A stretch of 51,892 bases of DNA from an uncultured Lachnospiraceae bacterium (GTDB taxonomy: Bacteria > Bacillota > Clostridia > Lachnospirales > Lachnospiraceae). Shown here piece by piece: positions 25,108 to 34,967 of this stretch. The position numbers and the translations under genes were made by a program. The DNA lies in contig CAMNXA010000021.1 of NCBI GenBank assembly GCA_946566685.1, forward strand, positions 1 to 51,892, given 5' to 3'. The notes under the pieces were generated by a model. That model was not told where the DNA came from. It did not search any database and saw nothing but the letters and a program-made list of their open reading frames with translations. Position 1 is the first letter of the stretch, and every line of letters begins with the position of its first letter.

Positions 25108-25171
25108 TTATCATGTCAGCAGGAAATCAAGCGGCTGTGAAGCAGACATTTCATCTCACCTGACATGATAA
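25108..25171 (-). other. 12-bp inverted repeat in the LCP gene leader
   Basis: TTATCATGTCAG (25108-25119) is repeated inverted as CTGACATGATAA (25160-25171), perfect over 12 bp with 40 bases between. It sits 51 bases before the LCP start. It may fold into an RNA stem in the leader or serve as a looped operator. No T-run follows. Confidence 0.5.
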
Positions 25172-25266
25172 CGAAAAATCTATATCATATCCACATTATC
25201 CTACCACAAAAATATAAGGTTGAACATATCCAAACATATATTCCCTCAAAATATACTGTAGACATC

Positions 25267-26634
25267 CTATATCAGATCTATGGCATCCTGCACACTCTTA
25301 ACACCGATCAGCTTCATTCCTGCCGCTGATTTGACCTGCTTCAGGTTGACCTCCGGCAGAATACAGGTGGTAAATCCCAATTTGGCCGCCTCATTTACCC
25401 GCTGGGCAGCCATGGAAACGCCGCGCACCTCGCCGCTTAGGCCAATCTCCCCAAAGGCAATGGTCTTATCATCAATGACCCGGTTCTTAAAGCTGGACAC
25501 CACCGCCATGGATACCCCCAGGTCTATGGCCGGTTCCATGATCCGCATACCTCCCGCCAGATTCACATAGGCGTCACAGTCTGACATCTGCAATCCCAGC
25601 CGTTTCTCCAACACGGCCATCAAAAGGTTGAGCCTGTTAAAATCCATGCCCGTTGCCTGGCGTCTGGGAATCCCGAAATTGCTGCGGCATACCAGAGCCT
25701 GGATTTCCAAAAGCATGGGCCTTGTCCCCTCCATGGAGCAGGACACCACCGAACCGCTGGCTCCTTCCGGCTTGCCGCTCAGCATGAACTCGGAAGCATT
25801 TTTGACCTCCACCAGTCCCTCTTCCTTCATCTCGAAGACGCCAATCTCATTGGTGGAACCGAAACGGTTCTTCACACCGCGCAGTATCCGATAAGATGCA
25901 TGCCTGTCGCCTTCAAAATAGAGCACTGTATCCACCATATGCTCTAAAACCCTGGGACCGGCCACCGTACCTTCCTTGGTCACATGTCCCACGATAAAGA
26001 CGGAGATATTCAGGCCCTTGGCCAGCTGCAACAGTACATTGGTGGACTCCCGCACCTGGGATACGCTGCCCGGCGCCGAGGAAATCTCCTCATGATACAT
26101 GGTCTGGATGGAATCAATAATGGTGATCGCCGGCATCTGACTGCGGATTGTCTGCTCCACGATCTCCAGGCTGGTCTCACACAGAAGAAACAGGTTATCC
26201 GCAAAACTGCCGATACGGTTGGCCCGGATCTTGATCTGTCTTAAGGACTCCTCCCCGGAAATATAGAGCACTTTATGGCCGTCCGCCGCCATATGCCTGC
26301 ACACCTGCAAGAGCAGGGTGGACTTGCCAATCCCCGGATCACCGCCCACCAATGTCAGGGAACCCGGCACGATACCGCCGCCAAGCACCCTGTCCAGTTC
26401 CGCCATATGGGTGGTCATCCGTTCTTCTTCCTGTATGTCTACCGCTGTCAGACTGGTGGGTACAGAACTTTCCTGCCTGCGGGAACTCCCGCCTGCACTG
26501 CTCTTGCTCTTTGCGGGCGCTTTCTCCTCCACCATGGTATTCCATTCCTTACACCCCGGACACTGGCCCATCCACTTGGAAGACTCATATCCACAATTCT
26601 GACAGAAAAAAACTGTCGTTTTCCCTTTTGCCAT
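25267..26634 (-). CDS. radA: DNA repair protein RadA
   Basis: A 455-residue RecA-like protein acting in recombination and branch migration. The ATG at 26634 has AAGGAG 5 bases upstream. It has the N-terminal zinc finger CQNCGYESSKWMGQCPGC (about 11-28), Walker A GGDPGIGKST (about 95-104), the RadA-specific KNRFGSTNEIG motif (about 255-265) and the C-terminal Lon-protease-like domain (DCDAYVNLAGGMRI onward). All usual parts are present at normal length. It ends the clpC operon, as in many Firmicutes. Confidence 0.97.
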   Translation of the reverse strand: MAKGKTTVFFCQNCGYESSKWMGQCPGCKEWNTMVEEKAPAKSKSSAGGSSRRQESSVPTSLTAVDIQEEERMTTHMAELDRVLGGGIVPGSLTLVGGDPGIGKSTLLLQVCRHMAADGHKVLYISGEESLRQIKIRANRIGSFADNLFLLCETSLEIVEQTIRSQMPAITIIDSIQTMYHEEISSAPGSVSQVRESTNVLLQLAKGLNISVFIVGHVTKEGTVAGPRVLEHMVDTVLYFEGDRHASYRILRGVKNRFGSTNEIGVFEMKEEGLVEVKNASEFMLSGKPEGASGSVVSCSMEGTRPMLLEIQALVCRSNFGIPRRQATGMDFNRLNLLMAVLEKRLGLQMSDCDAYVNLAGGMRIMEPAIDLGVSMAVVSSFKNRVIDDKTIAFGEIGLSGEVRGVSMAAQRVNEAAKLGFTTCILPEVNLKQVKSAAGMKLIGVKSVQDAIDLI

Positions 26635-26730
26635 ATATGCTCCTTCTCCCTCCAAAGAAACAGAACTTCCCACCTGACACCCGCCAACTGAGAAGTTCCA
26701 AATTCTTCGCTCATTTTCCCTTGTGCAATC

Positions 26731-27141
26731 TTATTTTGTAATCCTGACCTTCACTTCGCCGGCACTGGCCAGTTCCACGCTGATATTTAACTTGCCGCTT
26801 AGGTTGGTCTTCATCCTGCCCGCATTGACATCATCAAGATATACGTCATATTCGGTATCCTCTTCAAGTCCCACGGTAATCTGGGCATCCTCATCGCCTT
26901 CCACCGTAAACGCAACGCCGTTTTCCGTCTCCGTAAAACCGTTCACGCTGGTTCCCGGCTCAGATTCATAGGCAAACATGCCGTTCTTCTCCAATTTGGT
27001 CAGTTCCTTATAGGTCTTGACCTTATACAGATCTCCGCCATGCTCATAGTCTTCCACCTTTGCCTTAGCAGCCAGCTTATGATTTCCAAAACTGATGGTG
27101 CCGTCCTCTTCTGTGCGCAATAACTCGTCTACTACAGCCAT
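26731..27141 (-). CDS. Conserved small protein between clpC and radA
   Basis: A 136-residue acidic, soluble, beta-rich protein without signal or membrane segment. It begins MAVVDELLRTEEDGTISFGNH and has EHGGDLYKVKTYKELTKLEKNG and a C-terminal strand-rich part with VGLEEDTEYDVYLDD. From memory, similar proteins in Lachnospiraceae carry the label 'endosialidase', but I see no sialidase motif (no Asp-box) and length is far too short, so the label should not be trusted. It starts 37 bases after clpC, in the same operon, which suggests a link to proteolysis or stress. Confidence 0.75.
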   Translation of the reverse strand: MAVVDELLRTEEDGTISFGNHKLAAKAKVEDYEHGGDLYKVKTYKELTKLEKNGMFAYESEPGTSVNGFTETENGVAFTVEGDEDAQITVGLEEDTEYDVYLDDVNAGRMKTNLSGKLNISVELASAGEVKVRITK

Positions 27142-27178
27142 TGTGTTTTCCTCCTAAGTTTTATGTTATTTAGATCTC

Positions 27179-29623
27179 TCACGCGCGAACCGTGAAAGAA
27201 ACCTTTTTATTTTTCAGTCCCACCGACACGCTGTCACCGCGTTTCACTCTGCCGGAGAGAATCTCCTCCGCCAGCGCGTCCTCTATCTCTGACTGGATGG
27301 CCCGCTTCATCGGCCGGGCGCCCATCTTCACATCCATATGCTTTGTGATCAGATGCTCCTTCACGGACGAGGTGATCGTAAGGTCGATATCCATCTGCTC
27401 CTTACAGCGCCTGGTCAGATTCCTGGACAACAGGGTAATGATCTGTTTCATATCCTCACGGCCAAGCGGATGGAATACCATAATTTCATCGATCCTGTTG
27501 ATGAACTCCGGTTTAAAGAGGCGCTTCACCTCTTCCATAACCTTGCCCTTCATCTTATCATAACTCTGCTGTTCGGTCTCTGAGTCACAAAATAACAGAT
27601 TTTTTGGATCGATGATACGATGGTCCCCCGCATTGGAAGTCATGATCAGGATGGTGTTCTTGAAACTCACTTTCCGTCCTTTGGAATCTGTGATATGGCC
27701 GTCATCCAGTACCTGCAACAGTACATTAAACACATCCGGATGCGCCTTCTCTATCTCATCAAAAAGCACTACCGAATAGGGATTTCTGCGAATCTTCTCC
27801 GAAAGCTGGCCGCCCTCCTCGAATCCCACGTATCCCGGCGGTGAACCGATCATTTTCGATACGGAATGCCCTTCCATGTACTCTGACATATCCACCCGGA
27901 TCAGGGCATTCTCAGAACCGAACATGGCTTCCGCCAATGCCTTTGAGAGTTCTGTCTTTCCCACGCCCGTAGGCCCTAAGAACAGGAAAGAACCGATGGG
28001 ACGGTTGGGATCTTGCAGTCCCACTCTGCCGCGGCGCATGGCCTTGGCTACAGCCACTACGGCTTCCTCCTGGCCGATCACCCGCTTATGCAGGATGGAT
28101 TCCAGTTTTAACAGTCTTTCGCTCTCTTTCTCCGCCAGTTTCTTGACCGGAATCTTGGTCCACAGCGCCACTACCTCGGCAATCTCATTTTCACCGACAA
28201 TATAGGCACGCTTTTCTTCCTCCTGCTCCATACGCCTGATAAGACGGTCATATTTCCTGATACAGGCTTCCTGCTGTTTCTTCAACTCCGCCGCCTGGGT
28301 AAAGGCCTCCATCCGAATCGACCGCTCTATCTGCAAGTCAATCTTCTTGATTTCTTCCGATAATTCCTGTAATTTATCCGGCTGTTTGGTCACGTGCAGA
28401 CGCACCGCCGCCGATGCCTCGTCAATCAGGTCGATGGCCTTATCCGGCAGATTTCTGTCATTGATATAGCGTGCCGACAATGCCACCGCGGCGCTGATCG
28501 CCTCCGGCGTGATGGTGACTCTATGGTGTTCCTCATACTTATGGGCAATGCCGCGCAGGATATTCTCCGCCTCCTCAATGGTAGGCTCCTCCACGGTCAC
28601 CGGCTGGAACCTGCGCTCTAAAGCGGCATCCCGCTCCACATACTTGCGGTACTCCGCAATGGTAGTGGCGCCGATCAGCTGAATCTCCCCTCTGGCCAGA
28701 GAAGGCTTCAGGATATTGGAGGCGTCAATCGCACCTTCCGCGCCGCCTGCGCCGATAATGGTGTGCATTTCATCCAGAAAAAGGATGATATTGCCATCAT
28801 CTATCACTTCTTTGATCACTTTCTTGATCCGCTCTTCAAACTCGCCGCGGTACTTACTGCCCGCCACCATACCGGAAAGATCCAGGGTCAGAAGTCTCTT
28901 ATTCTGCACGGTAAAAGGCACATCACCCACCACGATCCTGGCGGCAAGTCCTTCCACCACAGCTGTCTTACCCACACCCGGTTCTCCTACCAGACAAGGA
29001 TTATTCTTCGTCCGGCGGCTTAAGATCTGCACCACCCGCGTGATCTCATCCTCCCTGCCTATCACGGGATCCAGCTTGCCTTCCCTGGCAAGGGCTGTCA
29101 GGTCACGGCTATACTGATCCAAAGTAGCCGTGGCACTCTTCTTTTTATTCTGTTTTCTACCCAAATCCTCCTTGTAGAGAGCACCGTCTTCCCCTATGGC
29201 CACCAGTACGTCTACATAGAGTTTCTGTACGGAGATGCCCATGGTATTAAGAAGCCGCACGGCCACATTCTCCCCTTCTTTTAAAAGCGCCAGCAGAATA
29301 TGTTCCGTACCTGTCTTATCGCTGTGGAACCGTTCCGCCTGTTTGTGGGCCTCCTCCAAAATAGCCAGCGCCCGCGGAGAATATCCATCCCGCTCCGCGA
29401 TCAGTACCGAACTTTCCGGCACCAGCAGTTCCTTGATCATCTCTTTCAATTGCAGGGCGTCTACCCCGTTATTTTGCAGTACGTTGGCAGCCACACCGGT
29501 ATTCTCCCGCAGCAGGCCCAGCAGGATATGCTCACTTCCCACATAGCTTTGCCTGAGATTTCTGGCCGCCCGCTCCGCAAGCATCAGCGCCGCTCTGGCC
29601 TTATCAGTAAATTCTGACTGCAT
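27179..29623 (-). CDS. clpC: ATP-dependent chaperone-protease ATPase ClpC
   Basis: An 814-residue Hsp100 unfoldase that feeds ClpP. The Clp_N double repeat is at 1-150, AAA1 has Walker [10 protein letters not shown] (about 215), the middle domain carries a UVR-like helix pair (about 410-455), AAA2 has GPTGVGKTE (about 545) and the C-terminal D2 small domain follows. The start was set to the ATG at 29623, which overlaps the TGA of the upstream gntR gene as TGATG, so the two are translationally coupled. In Bacillus, ClpC is controlled by CtsR and McsAB; none of those is here, and the GntR protein likely takes the regulatory place. Confidence 0.96.
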   Translation of the reverse strand: MQSEFTDKARAALMLAERAARNLRQSYVGSEHILLGLLRENTGVAANVLQNNGVDALQLKEMIKELLVPESSVLIAERDGYSPRALAILEEAHKQAERFHSDKTGTEHILLALLKEGENVAVRLLNTMGISVQKLYVDVLVAIGEDGALYKEDLGRKQNKKKSATATLDQYSRDLTALAREGKLDPVIGREDEITRVVQILSRRTKNNPCLVGEPGVGKTAVVEGLAARIVVGDVPFTVQNKRLLTLDLSGMVAGSKYRGEFEERIKKVIKEVIDDGNIILFLDEMHTIIGAGGAEGAIDASNILKPSLARGEIQLIGATTIAEYRKYVERDAALERRFQPVTVEEPTIEEAENILRGIAHKYEEHHRVTITPEAISAAVALSARYINDRNLPDKAIDLIDEASAAVRLHVTKQPDKLQELSEEIKKIDLQIERSIRMEAFTQAAELKKQQEACIRKYDRLIRRMEQEEEKRAYIVGENEIAEVVALWTKIPVKKLAEKESERLLKLESILHKRVIGQEEAVVAVAKAMRRGRVGLQDPNRPIGSFLFLGPTGVGKTELSKALAEAMFGSENALIRVDMSEYMEGHSVSKMIGSPPGYVGFEEGGQLSEKIRRNPYSVVLFDEIEKAHPDVFNVLLQVLDDGHITDSKGRKVSFKNTILIMTSNAGDHRIIDPKNLLFCDSETEQQSYDKMKGKVMEEVKRLFKPEFINRIDEIMVFHPLGREDMKQIITLLSRNLTRRCKEQMDIDLTITSSVKEHLITKHMDVKMGARPMKRAIQSEIEDALAEEILSGRVKRGDSVSVGLKNKKVSFTVRA

Positions 29624-30006
29624 CAATCATCCATTCCTTTCCCATATTCCTCATAGATTTCATCTATAAGAGCATGCACTTCTTCTCTGGAAATATTCTT
29701 ACAACTGGCCTTGGCGAGGGTTACTAACAGATCCTCCCGCACATCTTCCATCGCGCGTATCTTGTCAATGTCCACTGCAATCATGGCGCCTTTTCTGCGG
29801 TCAACCTTGACATAGCCCTCCTGTTTGAGAACCGTATATGCCTTATTGACCGTATGCATATTGATACCGATGGTATCCGCCAGCTGCCTGACCGATGGCA
29901 GCATATCCCCCTCCTGAAATCTGGAGGCCGCAATCCCCATGATAATCTGATTGCGCAGCTGCATATAGATCGCTTCATCGCTGTTAAAATCAATCTCTAT
30001 AAACAT
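29623..30006 (-). CDS. GntR-family regulator, YtrA type
   Basis: A 127-residue GntR protein of the short YtrA subfamily: a winged helix (DEAIYMQLRNQIIMGIAA, LPSVRQLADTIGINMHTVNKAYTVLKQEGYV, then the KVDRRKGAMIAV wing) and only a short helical dimerisation tail (about 75-127). It has no ligand domain. The gene starts 3 bases after the SH3 gene and overlaps clpC. Its place suggests it senses stress or cell-envelope state for the clpC operon. YtrA proteins usually repress their own operon. Confidence 0.88.
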   Translation of the reverse strand: MFIEIDFNSDEAIYMQLRNQIIMGIAASRFQEGDMLPSVRQLADTIGINMHTVNKAYTVLKQEGYVKVDRRKGAMIAVDIDKIRAMEDVREDLLVTLAKASCKNISREEVHALIDEIYEEYGKGMDD

Positions 30007-30009
30007 TTA

Positions 30010-31389
30010 TTACATCAAATCCTTATCGTCCATATTTAAGAATTCAAACTCAAACTCATCGTCATCCAAGAGGAAATTTTTGGGTTTACGCTTGGGAGCC
30101 GCTTTGACATCCCTGTCCTGGGCAGAGCCATCCTCATAAGACCTCTCCCTGGGCACCCTGCGCTCCGTGCGCTCGCCTCTCTCGTTTCTGCCGCCTCGCT
30201 GTTCGCTGTTTCGCCTTCTCTCCGCAGTTTCCTGCACCTCTCTGCGGCGCACAGACCGTTCCTGAGCCGGCTCCTCATTTCTTGCGCGGCTTCTTGCGGG
30301 CCTTTCCTCCTCTTCTTCGTCTTCCTCATCGTCCTCATAATCTTCATAGTAGGCATCCCGCAGCTTGAAAGCCATAATGACCACCGCCACAATGAGCGCC
30401 ACCAGCAAAATGGCAAGTACTACAATCACGATCCGCTGCTTCACTACCGCTTTGGCAGCCTCTTCTTCCGCCTCGGACTTGGAAAAGGTAGACTGTAAAA
30501 GCGCCTCCAGCTCATGCGTTCCGCCCCGGATATTGTCGTCCAGATACCATACCGGGCCATTTTCCGTCTGTTCCAGCCGCACCACATAATCATTGCTGAC
30601 CACAGGCGCCGGTTCCGGCTCTTCCACCGGCACTTCCTCCTGCGGCGGCTCTTCCTCTACCTGTACCATCTCTCCCAGTTCCAATAAATCTTCCCGAATA
30701 AACCCTGTTCCTTCCGAACCATTGGCAGTAGTATAAGTAACATAATACCAAGTCTTCCCATCGTTTCCGGCAGACTTACCGCTCACCACTACCTGGGCTC
30801 CCTCCGTCACACTGCCTACTGCGTTCTTTTTCGTGGTAGGCTCCGGCCTCACCCTGGAGTTTACTTTAATCTTAGCGTACTGCAAATCCATGGACTCATC
30901 CGCCGACACAGTCGCTCCGCCGGAAGATGTGTTTCCCCCTGCCCCAGAATCACTGGATGAAGTCTCCTGAGACTGTGTATCTGTGCCCGATGAATCCGCC
31001 GGCGCATCAGATGATGAATCGGACGAAGAACCGGAACTTTCCACTGACACCACCGGAATCTCGGCTTCCGCCTCCGGCTCCAGCATATCGGCACGGATAT
31101 ATCCCAGACTATCGCCGCTTATATACACCTGATACCAGGTAGTGCCGGAAGCGCTTACCTTGCCCCTGATGGTCACATCCTTGCCAATAGTGGAACTTCC
31201 CACCACCTCACTGTTTACATCAGGCGATTTTCGGATATTGACAGACTCGGGAATAACCTTACCTTTCGCTTCCGCCAGACTGACAATGGGCATACACCAA
31301 ACCATGACAGCCATACAGGCCGCCGTGACTATCCCCTTCATCATGTATCTCATTGCTCTTTTACTGTGTTCCCTCTTCTGTATCCTCAT
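30010..31389 (-). CDS. SH3-domain membrane protein
   Basis: A 459-residue envelope protein. It has an N-terminal signal sequence (about 16-40, ending LAEA), two bacterial SH3 (SH3_3) domains at about 42-105 and 170-240 separated by a Ser/Gly/Asp-rich linker, a Pro/Glu-rich stretch (about 243-258), one transmembrane helix (about 325-348), an acidic run (YEDYEDDEEDEEEEE) and an Arg-rich C-terminus inside the cell. Bacterial SH3 domains bind peptidoglycan peptides, so this may be a wall sensor with a cytoplasmic tail. A GGAGAGGGAG stretch precedes the ATG. The gntR-clpC genes follow at 3 bases, which could link wall sensing to proteolysis. Inference. Confidence 0.85.
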   Translation of the reverse strand: MRIQKREHSKRAMRYMMKGIVTAACMAVMVWCMPIVSLAEAKGKVIPESVNIRKSPDVNSEVVGSSTIGKDVTIRGKVSASGTTWYQVYISGDSLGYIRADMLEPEAEAEIPVVSVESSGSSSDSSSDAPADSSGTDTQSQETSSSDSGAGGNTSSGGATVSADESMDLQYAKIKVNSRVRPEPTTKKNAVGSVTEGAQVVVSGKSAGNDGKTWYYVTYTTANGSEGTGFIREDLLELGEMVQVEEEPPQEEVPVEEPEPAPVVSNDYVVRLEQTENGPVWYLDDNIRGGTHELEALLQSTFSKSEAEEEAAKAVVKQRIVIVVLAILLVALIVAVVIMAFKLRDAYYEDYEDDEEDEEEEERPARSRARNEEPAQERSVRRREVQETAERRRNSEQRGGRNERGERTERRVPRERSYEDGSAQDRDVKAAPKRKPKNFLLDDDEFEFEFLNMDDKDLM

Positions 31390-31420
31390 ATTTCTTTCTC
31401 CCTCTCCTAAGTCTGTATGC

Positions 31421-31909
31421 TTAGGACTCTTCTCTCTTGAACCGCTTGGAACCTTCTTCCGCCTTGCGTCTCTCTGTACTGAAACCAGCCATTTTCTCGT
31501 TTCTTACCCTTGCTTTTTCTTCCAGGTTTCTGTGATAAGCCGTCTCACATTTCGGGCAGTATCTTCCCATGCGGATAGCCGTCCCGCAGATCTCACATTG
31601 CAGGAAAAAATTGGAGTTTGGCGCAATCTCCAGCCTTGATTCTTTGAGCATTTCCCGAATGGATTTCTGGGAAACACCGGTGGCCTGGGATACCTGCGCC
31701 GAAGTGACACCGCTATGCTGCTCTATATAGTTACGTGCTTTTCCATAATCATCATACGCCAGGGCTCCGCATTTCTCACATTTATATTCCCCTACTCCCT
31801 TAAAGACCATGACACCGCCGCATTCCTCGCAATATGTCGGTCTGTTATAGGTATTGATATCCTGAAATTCTCTCCTGAGCGCATTAATCTTATCTTCTCT
31901 ATTCCCCAT
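31421..31909 (-). CDS. Zinc-ribbon and helix-turn-helix protein
   Basis: A 162-residue protein. The ATG at 31909 has GGGAG upstream; a GTG at 31918 is too close to the site. An N-terminal zinc ribbon (CEECGG...CEKCG, about 26-46), an HTH-like middle (VTSAQVSQATGVSQKSIREMLKE, about 65-90), and a second zinc ribbon (CEICGTAIRMGRYCPKCE, about 105-122) are followed by a basic tail. It resembles the YvyF/TIGR03826 flagellar-operon proteins, but no flagellar gene is nearby. It sits between purD (29 bases upstream) and the SH3 gene (31 bases), bridging the purine and clpC groups. Confidence 0.75.
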   Translation of the reverse strand: MGNREDKINALRREFQDINTYNRPTYCEECGGVMVFKGVGEYKCEKCGALAYDDYGKARNYIEQHSGVTSAQVSQATGVSQKSIREMLKESRLEIAPNSNFFLQCEICGTAIRMGRYCPKCETAYHRNLEEKARVRNEKMAGFSTERRKAEEGSKRFKREES

Positions 31910-31938
31910 TCCGATCACTCCCTTTACACAAGCGCTCT

Positions 31939-33210
31939 CTATGCTTCATCGATTGCCTTGCCGATATCATTTCTCATATACTGATGATCAAAGTGCACCC
32001 ATTTTGTGGCTTCATAGGCATTGGCCCTGGCTTCTTTCAGCGTAGTTCCTTTCGCCATCACGCCAAGCACCCGCCCGCCATTGGTAACAATTCCTTCTTC
32101 CGTCTTCTTCGTGCCCGCATGGAAACAGTAGTAATCATCTTTGCCCTCAAAGTTTTCCAGTCCGTTGATCACGAATCCCTTTTCATAAGACACAGGATAG
32201 CCCTCGGAAGCAAGAATGACGCAGACCGCAGCATTATCCTCGAATTGCAGATCCACCTGATCCAGTCTGCCATCGATACATGCCTCGATCACATCGATCA
32301 CATCATTTTTCATGCGCGGCAGCACCACCTGCACCTCCGGATCGCCAAACCTTGCATTGTACTCCAGCACCCTCGGCCCATCTTCCGTCAGCATCAGACC
32401 GAAGAAAATAACGCCTGTAAAGGGTCTTCCCTCCGCCGCCATGGCATCCACAGTAGCCTGGAAAATATATTTCTTACAGAATGCATCCACTTCCTCCGTA
32501 TAGAAAGGAGTGGGAGAAAAGCTTCCCATACCGCCTGTATTCAATCCCTGGTCACCGTCCATCGCCCGCTTGTGATCCTGGGCGGAAGGCAGGGTACGGA
32601 TTGATTTGCCGTCCACAAAGGAGAGTACCGACACCTCACGGCCTGTCATAAATTCTTCTATTACCATCCGATTACCGGAATCGCCAAACTTCTTATCTTC
32701 CATGATCGTGCGAACGCCTGCCTTAGCCTCCTCAAGCGTTTCACAGATCAACACACCCTTACCCAAAGCAAGGCCGTCAGCCTTAAGCACCACCGGCATT
32801 TTGGCCTGTTCCAGATAGGCAAGCGCCTCCTGCGGATCATCAAAGTTCTCGTAAGCCGCGGTAGGAATCTTATATTTTTTCATCAAATCCTTTGAGAAGG
32901 CCTTACTGCCCTCCAGAATCGCCGCATTCTTTCTTGGCCCGAACACCCGCAGTCCTGCTGCCTCCATCTCATCCACCAGACCGCCCACCAGAGGATCTTC
33001 CATCCCTACAATGGTCAGGTCGATGGCCTGTTCTTTGGCAAAGGCCACCAGCTTATCAAACTCCATGGCGCCAATGGGCAGACATTCTGCAATCTGTCCG
33101 ATTCCTGCATTGCCGGGCGCACAATATATCTTTTCCACCTTCGGGCTTTTCGCCACACAGGCCGCTATCGTATGCTCCCTGCCGCCGCTTCCCACGATCA
33201 ATACTTTCAT
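31939..33210 (-). CDS. purD: Phosphoribosylamine-glycine ligase PurD
   Basis: A 423-residue ATP-grasp enzyme making glycinamide ribonucleotide (GAR) from phosphoribosylamine, glycine and ATP. N-terminal MKVLIVGSGGREHTI, the ATP-grasp loop KADGLALGKGVLI (about 145) and the metal-binding ARFGDPEVQVVLP (about 290) are present at usual length. The start at 33210 was chosen as the family N-terminus; the longer frame to 33339 overlaps purN. It follows purN by 44 bases and supplies the substrate for PurN. Confidence 0.97.
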   Translation of the reverse strand: MKVLIVGSGGREHTIAACVAKSPKVEKIYCAPGNAGIGQIAECLPIGAMEFDKLVAFAKEQAIDLTIVGMEDPLVGGLVDEMEAAGLRVFGPRKNAAILEGSKAFSKDLMKKYKIPTAAYENFDDPQEALAYLEQAKMPVVLKADGLALGKGVLICETLEEAKAGVRTIMEDKKFGDSGNRMVIEEFMTGREVSVLSFVDGKSIRTLPSAQDHKRAMDGDQGLNTGGMGSFSPTPFYTEEVDAFCKKYIFQATVDAMAAEGRPFTGVIFFGLMLTEDGPRVLEYNARFGDPEVQVVLPRMKNDVIDVIEACIDGRLDQVDLQFEDNAAVCVILASEGYPVSYEKGFVINGLENFEGKDDYYCFHAGTKKTEEGIVTNGGRVLGVMAKGTTLKEARANAYEATKWVHFDHQYMRNDIGKAIDEA

Positions 33211-33254
33211 GTTCCTATACCTGTTCCTTTCTATGTATCCTGCCTCGTATCCTA

Positions 33255-33881
33255 TTATTCGGAAATATAGACTCTGCCGTTCTCCACCTTCACCTTGCCG
33301 CCGGCGATCAGGTTGATGCACCAGGGCAAGATCACCCACTCCGCTTCTTCCATAACCCGCTTCTGCAAAACCTCCGGCGTATCGCCTTCCCGCACTGCCA
33401 CGGCTTTCTGCATGATGATCGGGCCGGTGTCCATGCCCTCATCCACAAAGTGCACCGTAGCGCCCGTAACCTTCACCCCTCTTGCCAATGCCGCTTCATG
33501 CACCTTTAACCCATAATACCCCGTTCCACAAAAAGAGGGAATCAGGGATGGGTGGATGTTGATGATGCGGTACGGATAGCTGCGGATCAGTTCCTCCGGA
33601 ATCTTAACCAAAAAGCCAGCCAGCACGATCAGATCCGGCTGTGCCCTGTCTATCTCCTCCAGAAATGCCTGATTAAAGGCTTCTCTGTCCGCATACTCCT
33701 TCGGAGACACACAGACTGACTCAATCCCCGCGCTCCCGGCACGGGTAAGGGCATAAGCCCCCCGGTTGTTGCTGATGACTTTCACAATCTGCGTATTGAC
33801 AATGGCACCCTGCGCCACACCGTCAATGATCGCCTGTAGATTTGTGCCGCCGCCGGACACACACACCACTATCCTGAGCAT
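33255..33881 (-). CDS. purN: Glycinamide ribonucleotide formyltransferase PurN
   Basis: A 208-residue folate-dependent enzyme forming formyl-GAR. The N-terminal SGGGTNLQAI phosphate loop and the Asn-His-Asp triad (INIHPSLIPSF about 108-118, and DEGMDTGPII about 142-151) are intact. The ATG at 33881 has AAGGATG upstream. It follows purM by 29 bases. Confidence 0.97.
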   Translation of the reverse strand: MLRIVVCVSGGGTNLQAIIDGVAQGAIVNTQIVKVISNNRGAYALTRAGSAGIESVCVSPKEYADREAFNQAFLEEIDRAQPDLIVLAGFLVKIPEELIRSYPYRIINIHPSLIPSFCGTGYYGLKVHEAALARGVKVTGATVHFVDEGMDTGPIIMQKAVAVREGDTPEVLQKRVMEEAEWVILPWCINLIAGGKVKVENGRVYISE

Positions 33882-33910
33882 CTTACTTTCATCCTTCCTT
33901 AAGCTGGCTG

Positions 33911-34933
33911 TCACAAGATAACTTCTCTATTACCAGCCACTACATCACCCACGACATAAGCCTGTTCTCCTGCCGTCTTCAGCGCTTCCACTGTCTTGTC
34001 CGCATCCGCCGCATCCACTGCCAATACCATGCCAAGTCCCATGTTGTAGGTGTTATACATCATTTTTTCTTCCAGATTGCCTGTTGTTTGTAACAACCCG
34101 AAAATGGGCGGGATGGGATAACTGTCTTTCTGTACCCGTGCAGACACGCCCTCCGGCAGCATTCTGGGAATATTCTCATAGAAACCGCCGCCTGTGATAT
34201 GGCTGCATCCCTTGATCGTCACGCCTGCTTCTCTCACACTCCTCAGTGCTTTCACATAAATCCTGGTGGGGGTAAGAAGCGCTTCCCCAAGCGTTGTGCC
34301 CAGTTCATCATAATAGACAGCCAGGCTCTCCTTTGTCACCGCAAACACCTTGCGGATCAGGGAAAACCCATTGCTATGTACACCCGAAGATGCGATCCCG
34401 ATCAGGACATCCCCGGCCTTTATATGCTCCCCTGTGATCAGATCCTTTTCATCTGCCACGCCCACTGCAAATCCTGCCAGGTCATATTCGTCCTCCGGCA
34501 TCAGTCCCGGGTGCTCCGCCGTCTCACCGCCGATCAGGGCCGCGCCGGCCTGCTTACACCCTTCGGCCACCCCTTTTACAATGGCCGCAATCTTTTCCGG
34601 ATAATTCTTGCCGCAGGCAATGTAATCCAGGAAAAACAACGGTTCTGCTCCCGCGCAGACCACATCGTTCACACACATGGCCACGCAGTCGATCCCCACC
34701 GTATCATGCCGGTCCAGCAGAAAAGCCAGCTGAATCTTCGTTCCCACGCCGTCTGTACCGGATAAGAGCACCGGCTTCTCCATCTCCTTGATTTTCCCTA
34801 AAGAAAACGCTCCGGAGAATCCGCCGAGTCCCCCCAGCACTTCCGGCCGCATGGTTCCCTTCACATATTCTTTCATCAATTCCACCGAACGGTATCCGGC
34901 TTCAATATCCACGCCCGCTGTCTTGTAATCCAT
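33911..34933 (-). CDS. purM: Phosphoribosylformylglycinamidine cyclo-ligase PurM
   Basis: A 340-residue AIR synthetase. It has the N-terminal [12 protein letters not shown], the [10 protein letters not shown] motif (about 56-65) and the FxVGVxEK-like segment; full length. The ATG at 34933 is 8 bases from GAGGAGG. It follows purE by 34 bases in the pur operon. Confidence 0.97.
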   Translation of the reverse strand: MDYKTAGVDIEAGYRSVELMKEYVKGTMRPEVLGGLGGFSGAFSLGKIKEMEKPVLLSGTDGVGTKIQLAFLLDRHDTVGIDCVAMCVNDVVCAGAEPLFFLDYIACGKNYPEKIAAIVKGVAEGCKQAGAALIGGETAEHPGLMPEDEYDLAGFAVGVADEKDLITGEHIKAGDVLIGIASSGVHSNGFSLIRKVFAVTKESLAVYYDELGTTLGEALLTPTRIYVKALRSVREAGVTIKGCSHITGGGFYENIPRMLPEGVSARVQKDSYPIPPIFGLLQTTGNLEEKMMYNTYNMGLGMVLAVDAADADKTVEALKTAGEQAYVVGDVVAGNREVIL

Positions 34934-34967
34934 GGTTTTATCCTCCTCTATCCATCTCAAATATATG

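Noticed and set aside
33208..33339. Longer PurD start at 33339
   Set aside because: It would overlap purN in another frame and adds 43 residues not part of the family; MKVLIVGSGGREH at 33210 is the usual N-terminus.
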